DNA from: an uncultured Lachnospiraceae bacterium | GTDB lineage: Bacteria; Bacillota; Clostridia; Lachnospirales; Lachnospiraceae | Direction of reading: 5' to 3' | DNA: 64,000 bases | NCBI GenBank assembly: GCA_945919795.1 | Contig: CAMEJJ010000012.1 | Span: 1 to 64,000, forward strand | In this document: piece by piece, positions 45,961 through 55,081 of the stretch | How the letters are laid out: the number at the start of each line of letters is the position of its first letter | Numbering within the stretch: the first letter of the stretch is position 1 | The notes under the pieces: generated by a model | What the model was told of the DNA's origin: nothing | Databases searched by the model: none | What the model saw: only the letters and a program-made list of their open reading frames with translations | Position numbers and translations under genes: made by a program

Positions 45961-46234
45961 AAGTCGTCCTTACTGAAATATATATCTTTGCCGCTTCATA
46001 CTTCGGTTTCTGGCATTTCTAAGCGGCATGCTCACAAATATATATTAAATGCCCGGTTTCAAAACTCAGACTTCGTCTTCAGACAGTTGAAACCGGGCAT
46101 TATTTTTGTTCGCATATGCCGCAAAGAAATGCCAAGAAACCTCGCTAAATTCCGCGGGCAAAGATATATAATTTCTGTTTGGACGACTGGCTATGTCCCC
46201 AAAGTTGCGAATAATAAAAAGTGAGAAGCGACGG
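45961..46234. repeat. Long palindromic element of the ATGCCCGG family, copy 3
   Basis: This is the most complete copy. AAATATATATCTTTGCCGC at 45977 and the reverse-complementary GCGGGCAAAGATATATAAT ending at 46172 bound it. Inner arms TCTGGCATTTCTAAGCGGCA and TGCCGCAAAGAAATGCC pair with few mismatches, and the core ATGCCCGG...CCGGGCAT spans 46049-46100. A type-I outer arm (GTCGTCC) is present on both sides, and a tail shared with copy 1 extends to 46234, 51 bases from the next stop codon. Confidence 0.88.
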
Positions 46235-46285
46235 CAGAGAGAAAAGTCTGCAACTAAGGTCTACAAGCACCATATATTCGCATTT

Positions 46286-47179
46286 TCATGTATTCCACAA
46301 TTCATTCCGAATCCGCTCTTTCAACGCCGCAGATTCTTTTCCATGGAACTTTCTGGCAAATATGCAGTTACTCTTCGCTAACTCTTCAAAATCAGAGTCA
46401 TCCAGATACACCGGACTGCCACCATCTCCCCGCTCCCAGTTCATAAAACGCAATTCTCTATCAACGATGTGGCTTTTCCATTTTCCACCACAGAATTTTT
46501 CATTTAAAAGCAGAGTATGGAAGAAAAATTCTTCGGGTAACTGGCACCGGTATAAATCCTTTTCATATTCCGGATGGCTTATCAGGTAAGTAAGAATATC
46601 TTTTGCCGCCGCAACCGGCATGGATATATAGACCAGGCCTTTATAGATTTCATCAAACTCTCCCAGTCCTTTACGCTTTATTCCGATTATCTTTTGCAAA
46701 AAGACCGTGAAATCCTGAATCAGCCAGAGAATTTTATTTTTTACATTTTTATCCTGAAAAAAATTATAATAGTAATAGCGTTTTTTCACGGCTTCGTTAA
46801 AATCACGTTCCGCTATATAACTCAAATAAATATGTTCATCCTCTATAAACTGCTCATGGATTTTTGAAGGCGGCTTGAGCAAATAATCTTCTCCGGTCAG
46901 CATATGGATGTAGGAAACCTCCGGGTTCTCTACTGCTCTTTTCATCAAAGACAGCAGAGCCTTTACATGATTGTAACCACCCCATGCAATGTCAAACTCT
47001 TTATACGCCACACAGTTAGCAAGAGCATTGAGTTTTTCCAATTCCGGTTCAGAAAGCTGTGCGCTTTTTTTATCTACATGAATATAGACATAATCTTCTT
47101 TACACAAAAAAGAGGCCAGTTCATACACCGCATCAAAATCCTTGTATGCAGTTAATAAATAGGCCTGTTTTTTGCTCAT
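46286..47179 (-). CDS. GT14-like beta-1,6-N-acetylglucosaminyltransferase family protein
   Basis: The 297-residue protein resembles the core-2/I-branching enzyme family: QAYLLTAYKDFDAVYELASF, VYIHVDKKS, the WGGYNHVKALLSLMKRA stretch, HMLTGEDYLLKP and a late LPEEFFFHTLLLN. Members transfer GlcNAc or related sugars, and bacterial ones occur in glycan loci. It stands alone between uvrB and ctpA, 20 kb from the main glycan cluster. GGAG precedes the ATG by 6 bases. Donor and acceptor are unknown. Confidence 0.87.
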   Translation of the reverse strand: MSKKQAYLLTAYKDFDAVYELASFLCKEDYVYIHVDKKSAQLSEPELEKLNALANCVAYKEFDIAWGGYNHVKALLSLMKRAVENPEVSYIHMLTGEDYLLKPPSKIHEQFIEDEHIYLSYIAERDFNEAVKKRYYYYNFFQDKNVKNKILWLIQDFTVFLQKIIGIKRKGLGEFDEIYKGLVYISMPVAAAKDILTYLISHPEYEKDLYRCQLPEEFFFHTLLLNEKFCGGKWKSHIVDRELRFMNWERGDGGSPVYLDDSDFEELAKSNCIFARKFHGKESAALKERIRNELWNT

Positions 47180-47301
47180 ATTATACTCCGGTTTTATAAT
47201 ATTTTTCTTATTTTATGATGTATATAGATTGCTACATGAAACGCAATTCTCGCAATCCACGAACACCCCTTACTACCATAAAATGTCGCATTTACGTTAT
47301 T

Positions 47302-48558
47302 TTACTGGATTTTTTCTTTCAAAATCTCTTTCGCACGGTCTAACTGATTATCCGTTCCATCTTCCAGATAAGCTTCCTTGTCTAATTCCAGTTCCTCATC
47401 CGGTTCAATACCAACGCCATGAATGTCATTTCCTTTGGGTGTATAGTAATGGCTGATAGTCAGTTTCAATGCCGAACCATCTGATAACGAGAAAATTTTC
47501 TGTACAATTCCTTTTCCAAAGGTTGTCGTTCCTAAAATCGTACCAACTCCATAGTCTTTTATGGAACCTGCCAAGATTTCGGATGCGCTGGCACTGTTAC
47601 CATTGACTAACACAACAAGCGGAACCTCTATCTCATGTTTGCCGTCGCACTCGTATTCTTTACGATTGCCATCCCGGTCTTCGGTATAAACAATCAGACC
47701 TTTGGGCAAAATCTGATTGGCAATCTCAACAACGGTAGAAAGACTTCCGCCGGGATTGTCTCTAAGATCAATGACAAGTCCTTTCATACCGTCTTTTTGT
47801 GCCTGATCCAGATAATCCTCAAACTGTCCGGAGGTTACTTCATCGAATTCTGCAATCTGAATATAAGCAATGCCATCATCATCTATATTATATGCCACTG
47901 TGGGAGTTTCTATTTTACGTCTTTCCACTGTAAAATGCAGATAATCAAGTTCGCCTTCACGATAGATGGTAAGTTCTACAGTGGTTTTTTCAGGCCCCTT
48001 GATGTACGTCACAATTTCACTGGTCTGAACCTTATACATATCCTTGCCGTCTACTTCAACAATGATATCATCCGGCAATAGTCCAACTTCTTTAGCCGGA
48101 GAATTGTCCATGCATTTTGCTATTTTGCAATAATCCCGGTCTGTATCATAACCAATGTAAGCGCCTATTCCGTAATAGACTCCTTGGGTTGATTCTATGA
48201 TATCCTCCAACTCCTCCGGAGAATAGTAAGTAGAATATGGATCTCCCAGTCCCTCTACCAGTCCATGGTAAAGACTGTTTTGAAGCTCTTCCTGTTCGGA
48301 ATCGTTGAGATAATAAGTCTCGATACCTTCTTCCAATTTCTGCAATTTAGAAATTGTCGCCGCATTAATAACCGATTCCGAATCATCATAAGATATGGTT
48401 GTTTTTGACTGCTGCAAAATTATAAAACACGCAATCGTTCCGGTTATCAATGTTCCCAAAAGCACTCCCAGAAAAAAAATACCAAAGCGTTTTTTCGGTT
48501 TCAATTTGTTATCTGTATTTTGTGACTGTTGTAATTGAACCTGTTCTTCCAAAATCAT
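47302..48558 (-). CDS. ctpA: S41 family carboxy-terminal processing peptidase
   Basis: The 418-residue protein has a signal anchor (about residues 25-48), a helical region, a PDZ domain (about 120-205) and the tail-specific protease core. The catalytic serine is in VNGNSASASEILAG and the lysine in TTTFGKGIVQ. It would cleave exported proteins outside the membrane. The position after ftsE, ftsX and an M23 hydrolase is a conserved clostridial order and suggests control of cell-wall hydrolysis. The ATG has AAGG only 2 bases upstream, so a TTG two codons later is possible. Confidence 0.93.
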   Translation of the reverse strand: MILEEQVQLQQSQNTDNKLKPKKRFGIFFLGVLLGTLITGTIACFIILQQSKTTISYDDSESVINAATISKLQKLEEGIETYYLNDSEQEELQNSLYHGLVEGLGDPYSTYYSPEELEDIIESTQGVYYGIGAYIGYDTDRDYCKIAKCMDNSPAKEVGLLPDDIIVEVDGKDMYKVQTSEIVTYIKGPEKTTVELTIYREGELDYLHFTVERRKIETPTVAYNIDDDGIAYIQIAEFDEVTSGQFEDYLDQAQKDGMKGLVIDLRDNPGGSLSTVVEIANQILPKGLIVYTEDRDGNRKEYECDGKHEIEVPLVVLVNGNSASASEILAGSIKDYGVGTILGTTTFGKGIVQKIFSLSDGSALKLTISHYYTPKGNDIHGVGIEPDEELELDKEAYLEDGTDNQLDRAKEILKEKIQ

Positions 48559-48569
48559 TACCTTCTAAC

Positions 48570-49874
48570 TTATAAATAACTCCAAGGGCTTACATAGTTT
48601 CCATTCACACGAACTGAAAAATGTAAATGATTTCCTGTAGATCGGCCTGTTGTTCCAACCGCTGCAATCTTCTGCCCTTTGGTCACCGTCTGTCCCGCTG
48701 AAACATACAAAGCAGATGCATGCATATAAATCGTAATTACGCCACCACCATGATTGATCATAATATAATTTCCCATGGTAGCACTGTAAGCTGCCGCAAT
48801 AACGGTACCACTTTGTGCTGCTAAAATCGGACTGCCGCCGGGTGCGGCAAAATCAATACCATTGTGGAACTGTTTCACACCCAAAATCGGATGGATACGA
48901 TTTCCGTAATCATCCGATACCCTGGTATAGGATGGTGCCGGCATACAGAAAGGTCCTGAGAAAACCTGTTGTGTCGTTACCGGTTTAGAAGAAGGCGCAC
49001 TGTCAATATCATTATCGGACAAGCCCGATTCTTCCAATTCTTTTTCCAAAGCTTCCGCTTCTCTTTCAGCCTGCAGAATACTTGCTTCCAAAGCTGCAAT
49101 GGTCGCATTCTGTGATGCAATCATAGCCTCATATTCTTTAATCGAATCTTCTTTTGTACTAATTTCTGATTCGAACTTTTCGATCTCACCATTTTTCTGA
49201 TCAATCAGCCAAGACATCTGCTGTTCCTGTATCTCAGCCTGTTCCTGCGTTTCTAATAAAGAAGCCTGTTCCACTTCCAATTTGTCTTTTAAATTGATAA
49301 CCCGGTATTTTGTCTCCGTATATTCATTTAAAAGTTGTCTGTCATAAGCGGATACCTCTTCAATGTATTCGGCTTTATTCAGCATATCAGTCAGATTTTG
49401 AGCACCAAAAACCATGGTAATATAAGCAGTATCACCTTTTTCATACATGAATTTGATACGTTGTTTCATGGAAGTATACTGTTCATCCTGGTTAGCCTCA
49501 GCTTCCCTCAATCTATTTTTGATATTTTCAACCTGCTTGGTTTTTCTATCAATATCTTCCTCTAATTCCGTTAACACTTCCTGTACATTGGTCAATTGTA
49601 CATCCAGCTCTTCAACAGTGGCACTCAGCTCATCCTTTGCTACCTGCAGTTCCTTTTTTTCGCTATTTAATCCTGCAACGGTTTCCTCCATCATATCGAC
49701 TTTAGACTCGGAAGCCTGGATTTCCTGTTTATGCTCTTCTGCCTGTTCCTTCTTTTCCCGAATCTCTTCTTTGTAATCAGCCGCTGTTTTTTCCGTTGCG
49801 TAAACCTGTGCCGGTGCGGATATTAAAAGAACCGTACAAAGCAGAACGCTCATTGTTTTCCATATATTTCTCAT
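48570..49874 (-). CDS. Murein hydrolase activator / M23 family peptidase with coiled coil
   Basis: The 434-residue exported protein has a signal peptide (cleavage likely after about residue 26, SAPAQVYA), a long Glu/Lys/Gln-rich coiled coil (about 30-290) and a C-terminal LytM/M23 domain with FHNGIDFAAPGG and GNHLHFSVRVNG, which provide the zinc ligands. This is the EnvC/CwlO-type layout whose coiled coil is engaged by FtsEX to activate wall cleavage at division or elongation. The gene directly follows ftsX by 21 bases. All zinc-site residues appear present, so it may be an active endopeptidase. Confidence 0.93.
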   Translation of the reverse strand: MRNIWKTMSVLLCTVLLISAPAQVYATEKTAADYKEEIREKKEQAEEHKQEIQASESKVDMMEETVAGLNSEKKELQVAKDELSATVEELDVQLTNVQEVLTELEEDIDRKTKQVENIKNRLREAEANQDEQYTSMKQRIKFMYEKGDTAYITMVFGAQNLTDMLNKAEYIEEVSAYDRQLLNEYTETKYRVINLKDKLEVEQASLLETQEQAEIQEQQMSWLIDQKNGEIEKFESEISTKEDSIKEYEAMIASQNATIAALEASILQAEREAEALEKELEESGLSDNDIDSAPSSKPVTTQQVFSGPFCMPAPSYTRVSDDYGNRIHPILGVKQFHNGIDFAAPGGSPILAAQSGTVIAAAYSATMGNYIMINHGGGVITIYMHASALYVSAGQTVTKGQKIAAVGTTGRSTGNHLHFSVRVNGNYVSPWSYL

Positions 49875-49895
49875 AACTGTTGTATCTCCTTAATA

Positions 49896-50792
49896 CTAAA
49901 CCCGAATATGTTTTCTTACCGTTATAAAACTTCCAACAAAACCAATTCCAACACCAATCACAAGTGAAATCGGCAACAATACATGGAAGACCTCCTGCAC
50001 TGTAAGGAAATTCAAAATCGAGCTTAATACAGTAAACTTATTCAATACAAACCCGATTACATTGTTGTAAATCAGATATACAACTCCAAGTGGCACAACC
50101 GAACCGATTAATCCGATAATCATACCTTCTATCACAAACGGAAATCTGACAAAGAAATCGGTTGCCCCAATATATTTCATAATATTTATTTCCTCTTTGC
50201 GGACAGAAATACCGATGGTAACTGTATTTCCAATCAAAAAGACGGAAACAAACAACAACAGGACAATAATTCCGATTGCAACATAACCAACCAGACGATT
50301 GATGCCATCCAAAGTGTTTGCCGTAACTTCGGATTGATTTACCATACGAATTCCCTCTACATTTTCCAGATAGGAAACCAGATTTGCCTGCATGGATACA
50401 TCTTTGATATAAATCTCATAATTGGCTGAATCTGCAAGCGGATTTTCCGTAAAACCATCCGCATATTCACCTAAATATTCATCTTTAAAGCTATTCCATG
50501 CTTCATCTGCAGAAATATAATTGATATGGTCTACTTCGCTTCTCTGTGATATTTCATTACCAATCTGTGCAATCCGCTCTTCACTGATACCTTCATCAAA
50601 GAATACGGTTACGGCCACTCCGTTTTGTGCAGTCTTTAAAATATACTGAAAATTGGCCACTACAGAATAAAAAATACCAAACAAAAACAGGCACGCACTA
50701 ATGGTAGCAATAGATGCCAGGGAATACCATTTATTACGTGTAATATTTGTAAAACCTTGTTTTATCGTATAAAGTAATGTACTAAATCTCAT
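49896..50792 (-). CDS. ftsX: Cell division ABC transporter permease FtsX
   Basis: The 298-residue protein has an N-terminal helix (about 20-45), an extracytoplasmic loop of about 110 residues, and three further membrane helices with the MacB/FtsX pattern (ISVRKEEINIMKYIGATDFF). With FtsE it couples ATP hydrolysis to activation of a murein hydrolase, here most likely the next gene's product. The ATG at 50792 is chosen over an upstream start at 50819 since AGAAGGA precedes it. It overlaps ftsE by 11 bases. Confidence 0.95.
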   Translation of the reverse strand: MRFSTLLYTIKQGFTNITRNKWYSLASIATISACLFLFGIFYSVVANFQYILKTAQNGVAVTVFFDEGISEERIAQIGNEISQRSEVDHINYISADEAWNSFKDEYLGEYADGFTENPLADSANYEIYIKDVSMQANLVSYLENVEGIRMVNQSEVTANTLDGINRLVGYVAIGIIVLLLFVSVFLIGNTVTIGISVRKEEINIMKYIGATDFFVRFPFVIEGMIIGLIGSVVPLGVVYLIYNNVIGFVLNKFTVLSSILNFLTVQEVFHVLLPISLVIGVGIGFVGSFITVRKHIRV

Positions 50793-51468
50793 CGATATAA
50801 GATCCTTCTTTCTGATCACTTACAACGACTCCCTGACTCATTGTAATGACCCTTTTTTTCATAGCATTTACAATTTCTCTATTATGTGTAACTACCAGTA
50901 CAGTTGTACCTTTTTCATTGATTTCTTCCAGAAGTTTCATAATTTCCTGAGAATTCTTGGGATCTAAGTTACCGGTCGGCTCGTCTGCCAATAAAATTGG
51001 CGGCTCATTCACCAATGCCCTTGCAACCGCAACACGCTGCTGCTCCCCACCGGATAACTGTTTAGGTCTTGCCTTGTATTTTCCTGCAAGTCCAACTACG
51101 GCCAAAATAGAAGGAACATTTTTCCGAATCTGTTTATTGGGCACCTGCACAACTCTCTGGGCAAATGCAACATTTTCATACACATTACGATCCATCAAAA
51201 GACGGAAATCCTGGAAAACAACTCCGATTTTTCTACGAAATTTAGGAATTTGTCTATGTTTTAGCTTTCCAACGTTGGTTCCGTTTACCGTAATGGTGCC
51301 GGAAGTCGGCAATAATTCTCTCAATAATAATTTGATCAATGTAGATTTACCGGAGCCACTGTCTCCAACAATAAATACAAATTCGCCCGGTTCAATATGG
51401 ATACTGACATCATTTAATGCCGGTGCTCCGGTCGAATAGGACTTACTCACATGATCCAATGTAATCAT
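50782..51468 (-). CDS. ftsE: Cell division ATP-binding protein FtsE
   Basis: The 228-residue ABC ATPase has Walker A VGDSGSGKSTLIK, Q-loop VVFQDFRLL, signature LSGGEQQRVAVARAL, Walker B ILLADEPTGNLD and the switch histidine in VVTHN. It partners with FtsX, encoded immediately after. It is the first gene of the ftsEX-hydrolase-ctpA operon and follows the PucR-type regulator gene and its hairpin. Confidence 0.96.
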   Translation of the reverse strand: MITLDHVSKSYSTGAPALNDVSIHIEPGEFVFIVGDSGSGKSTLIKLLLRELLPTSGTITVNGTNVGKLKHRQIPKFRRKIGVVFQDFRLLMDRNVYENVAFAQRVVQVPNKQIRKNVPSILAVVGLAGKYKARPKQLSGGEQQRVAVARALVNEPPILLADEPTGNLDPKNSQEIMKLLEEINEKGTTVLVVTHNREIVNAMKKRVITMSQGVVVSDQKEGSYIDEI

Positions 51469-51505
51469 TTTGTTTACCTGCTTTCTTTTGCTTTTTACTG
51501 TTACA

Positions 51506-51540
51506 TGATACCAACGGATTGCTACGCACTTTGTGGTATC
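51506..51540. repeat. Short GATACCA/TGGTATC hairpin
   Basis: TGATACCA at 51506 pairs with TGGTATC ending at 51540, with a loop of about 20 bases. It starts at the base directly after the stop codon of the regulator gene. No T-run follows on the minus strand, so it is not a standard terminator. The stem matches that of the element at 28416-28489. Confidence 0.65.
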
Positions 51541-52629
51541 TTAATAATTGAAGCTTTCCATATATTTCATGTATTTTACTACCATCAATGCAATTTTAAA
51601 GGTGATGGCATCTTCAAACACTCTCAAATCAAGACCGGTGCTCTTTTGAAGCTTATCCAAACGATAAACCAAAGTATTCCGGTGAATAAACAGCTGACGG
51701 GAGGTTTCCGATACGTTCAGGCTGTTTTCAAAAAACTTATGTATGGTCGTAATCGTCTCTTCATCAAAATCATCCGGATTGCGACCGCCGAAAATCTCAT
51801 TGATAAACATTTTGCAAAGAGGAATGGGAAGCTGATAAATCAAACGTCCAATTCCTAACTCGCTGTATGCAATCACACAACGTTCCTCAAAGAAAATCTT
51901 TCCCACATCCATAGCCATCTTGGCTTCTTTGTAAGAACGGCTTACTTCTTTTAGTTCATTTACAATATTACCATATGCAACATGTACCCTGGAAATGCCC
52001 TCTTTCTCCAGATGATTTTTAATCATGGAAGCCGTTTTTTCAATATCGGCTTTGGAATCATTTCCCACAATTTCTTTTACGATAACCACACTGTTTTCAT
52101 CAACCGCTGTAACAAAATCTTTGCCGTTGGCAGGAAAACAAGCCCGTACAGCTTCATTAAGACCGCTTTCTTTTCCTTCAATCGGTTCTACAATCATAAC
52201 CGTCCTTTTGGCTTCCATGGGAATATGTAATTTTTGGGATCTGCTGTAAATATCCACCAGCAAGAGATTATCCAAAAGAAGGTTTTTAATAAAGTTATCT
52301 TTATCAAACCGCTCTTTGTAGGCAACCATCAACCCCTGCATCTGAAACGCTACCATCTTACCGACCAGATAAGAATTATCACCGGAGCCGACAACCACCA
52401 GCACATATTCCGGAGCCTGATCATCGTAGATCTTAAAAAACAAATATTTTGAAAACTCCTGACTATCAGCCGGGGATTTAACAAATTCCACAACTTCCGT
52501 ACCGTAATCAAAATCTTCTTTGGTTGTCTCTGCTACCTCATTTCCATCTGTATCTAAAACAATAAAATCAACACCGGAAATTCCCTTTAATCCGTCGATG
52601 GTATTCTGCAATATCTGATTTGAAATCAT
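51541..52629 (-). CDS. PucR/CdaR-type transcriptional regulator
   Basis: The 362-residue protein has an N-terminal sensory part resembling the sugar-diacid recognition domain (about 1-130), a GGDEF-like middle region and the C-terminal PucR helix-turn-helix: FENSLNVSETSRQLFIHRNT with LVYRLDKLQKSTGLDLR. Such proteins activate sugar-acid or purine catabolism genes, but no such genes are near, so the ligand is unknown. It should not be confused with the YbbR-type CdaR at 30409. It is probably transcribed alone or with ftsEX. Confidence 0.88.
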   Translation of the reverse strand: MISNQILQNTIDGLKGISGVDFIVLDTDGNEVAETTKEDFDYGTEVVEFVKSPADSQEFSKYLFFKIYDDQAPEYVLVVVGSGDNSYLVGKMVAFQMQGLMVAYKERFDKDNFIKNLLLDNLLLVDIYSRSQKLHIPMEAKRTVMIVEPIEGKESGLNEAVRACFPANGKDFVTAVDENSVVIVKEIVGNDSKADIEKTASMIKNHLEKEGISRVHVAYGNIVNELKEVSRSYKEAKMAMDVGKIFFEERCVIAYSELGIGRLIYQLPIPLCKMFINEIFGGRNPDDFDEETITTIHKFFENSLNVSETSRQLFIHRNTLVYRLDKLQKSTGLDLRVFEDAITFKIALMVVKYMKYMESFNY

Positions 52630-52911
52630 AGTTCATGCTCCCTCTCTAATTCAATAACCTTACTTCCCCATATACCATATTGAATCATTATGTAAACAAT
52701 TTTAATACATTTTCACAAATAATGCTAGCATTTTTTGTGAATTTTTTGGGTTTTTTGATTTTTGAAATAAAATTATCTGGAATTTTATGTAAATCTGTTT
52801 TTAGCCCATATATTTAGTATATGATGCTATAAAAATTTACATATCTTGTGATTTTTGACTTTTTTATGATTGGTGTATGGCCTTCGTTTGACTTCCGTTT
52901 CCATATGCAAA
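52630..52911. other. AT-rich intergenic region
   Basis: About 280 bases between the regulator start and the terminator of the WecG-like gene are strongly AT-rich. A perfect palindrome AATGCTAGCATT lies at 52723-52734 and could be an operator. No coding frame with a ribosome-binding site was seen. A weak TTTACA-16-TATATG pair on the minus strand may drive the regulator gene. Confidence 0.4.
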
Positions 52912-52957
52912 GAAAAATTGTGCACTCATCCGGGTTGGAATTATGCACAATTTTTTC
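52912..52957. terminator. Bidirectional-type hairpin terminator
   Basis: AAAAATTGTGCA (52913-52924) and TGCACAATTTTT (52944-52955) form a 12-bp stem with A- and T-tracts on both sides. On the minus strand it follows the WecG-like gene stop by 27 bases. Confidence 0.85.
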
Positions 52958-52983
52958 TAATAATATTTCGATTTTATGATACC

Positions 52984-53724
52984 TTATATCTCGTCACTTT
53001 CCGTTTTGCCTTCCATAGACATCTTTTCTTCGGCATTCTCCACAACACGCTCCTGCTCTGCATTATGGTAGCGGATTAATCTGGCAGAAAAAATCTTTTT
53101 CAAAATCTGCTTATTCAATTTCCGCCAAAATCCATTTTCTTTTTCTGATAAATCCACATCAGCCCGTACCATCATCCAAATTGCAGCATTGAGCTTCATA
53201 TGGTTTTCTGCAAGAAAGCTTTCACGCCCCGGCGATTCTAAATTGGAAATCAATACATCCGCAAATGCCATATTAATTTCATTCACAACATAGTCATCGC
53301 CATTATCCGTAGAATCCAAAGAAAATGAACCTATAATTCGGATATCTTCTTCATAGGATAGTATTTCTTTTTTTAGTTTTTCCAGTTTTGCCGAATTATC
53401 ACTCAGTAAATATACTGTTTTCTTCTGCCGCGCCAGCCTTTTGAAAAATTCTGTAACAAAGACATTATTCTCCACATCCCGGATCCGGTTATGAAAAGCA
53501 ATGTCTCCGGCTCGTAATATTTCTACATCTGCCGGAACGGCCAAATCGATTTTTGTCATCCACTCTTTGATAGATTCATCTTCATGTGCAACCAACAGTC
53601 CTTTCATCGTAATGACTGCTATGGTGCTGACTCTTCCGTCTTTAAAAAAGGAATCTACCTTCTTCATCGATTCGCGAATAGTATAATCCGTCAACGGTAT
53701 CCCCAAGACTTCTGTCTTCCGCAT
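52984..53724 (-). CDS. Degenerate WecG/TagA/CpsF family protein
   Basis: The 246-residue protein has the length and strand order of GT26 enzymes (teichoic acid linkage-unit ManNAc transferase family), with YTIRESMKKVDSFF, a VPADVEIL segment where active members have a DG pair, and FADVLISNLESPGRESFL where they have a PKQE-type motif. The Gln is replaced by Arg, and the late GxGxxFD motif is MMVRADVDL. The catalytic residues of the family therefore seem lost, and a non-catalytic role is likely. The following small HPr-like gene is 57 bases upstream. Confidence 0.72.
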   Translation of the reverse strand: MRKTEVLGIPLTDYTIRESMKKVDSFFKDGRVSTIAVITMKGLLVAHEDESIKEWMTKIDLAVPADVEILRAGDIAFHNRIRDVENNVFVTEFFKRLARQKKTVYLLSDNSAKLEKLKKEILSYEEDIRIIGSFSLDSTDNGDDYVVNEINMAFADVLISNLESPGRESFLAENHMKLNAAIWMMVRADVDLSEKENGFWRKLNKQILKKIFSARLIRYHNAEQERVVENAEEKMSMEGKTESDEI

Positions 53725-53781
53725 AACATCACCTGTTCAAATAAGCCGTCACATTATATGTGGCCATTAAATGCATTCGCC

Positions 53782-54012
53782 TTAGCTCATCATGAAACTT
53801 AATAATTTCTGAATATCTTCCGGCTCATATGCCAGTAATTCCAATTCTGCAATTGTTCCATCCGAAAAAATATTTGCCATGGAAACATACTGGGATAATT
53901 TGGATTTCAAATTCAGGCGGTCGCCTTCACCGGTAACCAACTCTACTTTTCCTTTGCAACTGTCAATTACTTCAAAAAACTTGTCTACATCTGTGATATT
54001 CTGAACTTTCAT
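53782..54012 (-). CDS. Small HPr-like protein lacking the active histidine
   Basis: The 76-residue protein aligns with HPr in its last 60 residues: RLNLKSKLSQYVSMANIF corresponds to the NAKS(V/I)... region with the serine kept, and ELELLAYEPEDIQKLLSFM corresponds to the final strand and helix. The region that holds His-15 in HPr is replaced by NITDVDKFFEV, so it cannot act as a PTS phosphocarrier. The fold assignment is inference from the pattern. It may be a regulatory or structural relative. Confidence 0.7.
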   Translation of the reverse strand: MKVQNITDVDKFFEVIDSCKGKVELVTGEGDRLNLKSKLSQYVSMANIFSDGTIAELELLAYEPEDIQKLLSFMMS

Positions 54013-54150
54013 TTCTTCGACCTCGCATATTTTAATATCTTCATAATGTACAGACTATCGTCTGCATGCATTGATTATAAAACAATTCTTTCAAAAAGGG
54101 AACACTTTTCTCCAATAATATAGTTTGTTTGACGCTTGTGTCATAAAATA

Positions 54151-54182
54151 AAGCGCACAAGATTTAAACTTTTGTGCGCTTT
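54151..54182. terminator. Intrinsic terminator after cvfB
   Basis: AAGCGCACAA and TTGTGCGCTT form a 10-bp stem around GATTTAAACTTT. Tracts of A and T on either side make it work in either direction. It lies about 40 bases after the cvfB-like stop on the minus strand. Confidence 0.85.
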
Positions 54183-54220
54183 TGTTATATTCAGCAATTT
54201 TTAATTTATCTCTTTTTATT

Positions 54221-55081
54221 CTAATCTTTTTTTATTCTAATCTCTTTATCTGAAATTATAACCTTTCTTTCTTTATAGAGATGACCTGCTGCCCTTTTAA
54301 ATTCGTTTTTACTCATCTGAAGCAGTTCTTTTATTTCCTCCGGTGAAGATTTATCTCCAACCGGTAATTTTCCTCCATTGGCAGCTAACAGTTCCATGAT
54401 TTTTTCACCATCCGGTGTCATCTGCATATAGGATTTTTCACGAAGGCTTAAATCCAGTTTACCATCTTCTTTTACTGCAATGACACGTGCCTCAATCCGT
54501 TCTCCCACAGAAAGCTTTTTTGTCAGCTCTTTTTGCGGAATCATCGCCTGATACTGATCATCCACAGCGACATAAGCTCCAAAATTGGGTGCAATCTCAT
54601 AAATTGTTCCCGTTACAATTTCATCCTTTTCATAACCTTTTGCAATCGAAAGATAAGGATAGAGCCGCATCGTGGCCGCCAATCGACTGCTCTTATCAAT
54701 ATAGAGCGCCACCGGTATTTCATCTCCGGCTTCTACCCTCTTAGTCTGTTCTTTAAAAGGCAGGAACAAATCTTTTTCCAGCCCCCAGGATAAAAACGCG
54801 CCGATTTTGGAAGTCTGAACCACTTTTAACCGGGCAATTTGTCCGAGCGTCATAGCCGGTTCATGAACGGTCGCAATCAACCGGTCCTTGGAATCCTTAT
54901 ATAAAAATACTTCCAGCGAATCGCCAATTCCAAAATCCTTCGGAACCTGCTTAATCGGCAAAAGAACCTTTTCTATATCCGAGAGATTCTCTCCTTTTTT
55001 CGGCATAAACTCTGCCAGATATACTCCGAAAGGCTCTGTCTTGATAATACTTAATCTTTGTTTTTTACCTAGTTTTAACAT
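54221..55081 (-). CDS. cvfB: S1 RNA-binding domain protein CvfB/YitL family
   Basis: The 286-residue protein consists of tandem OB/S1 domains and a C-terminal winged helix. LGQIARLKVVQTSKIGAFLS and GTIYEIAPNFGAYVAVDD are successive S1 cores, and LLQMSKNEFKRAAGHLYKER is the CvfB winged-helix signature. CvfB proteins bind RNA and affect virulence-gene expression in staphylococci; the role here is not known. It overlaps the thioesterase gene by 7 bases. Confidence 0.9.
   Translation of the reverse strand: MLKLGKKQRLSIIKTEPFGVYLAEFMPKKGENLSDIEKVLLPIKQVPKDFGIGDSLEVFLYKDSKDRLIATVHEPAMTLGQIARLKVVQTSKIGAFLSWGLEKDLFLPFKEQTKRVEAGDEIPVALYIDKSSRLAATMRLYPYLSIAKGYEKDEIVTGTIYEIAPNFGAYVAVDDQYQAMIPQKELTKKLSVGERIEARVIAVKEDGKLDLSLREKSYMQMTPDGEKIMELLAANGGKLPVGDKSSPEEIKELLQMSKNEFKRAAGHLYKERKVIISDKEIRIKKD

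Noticed and set aside
45831-45962. N-terminal extension of UvrB
   Set aside because: It would cover the promoter and LexA-type box; a TTG start at 45830 gives the usual UvrB length and N-terminus.
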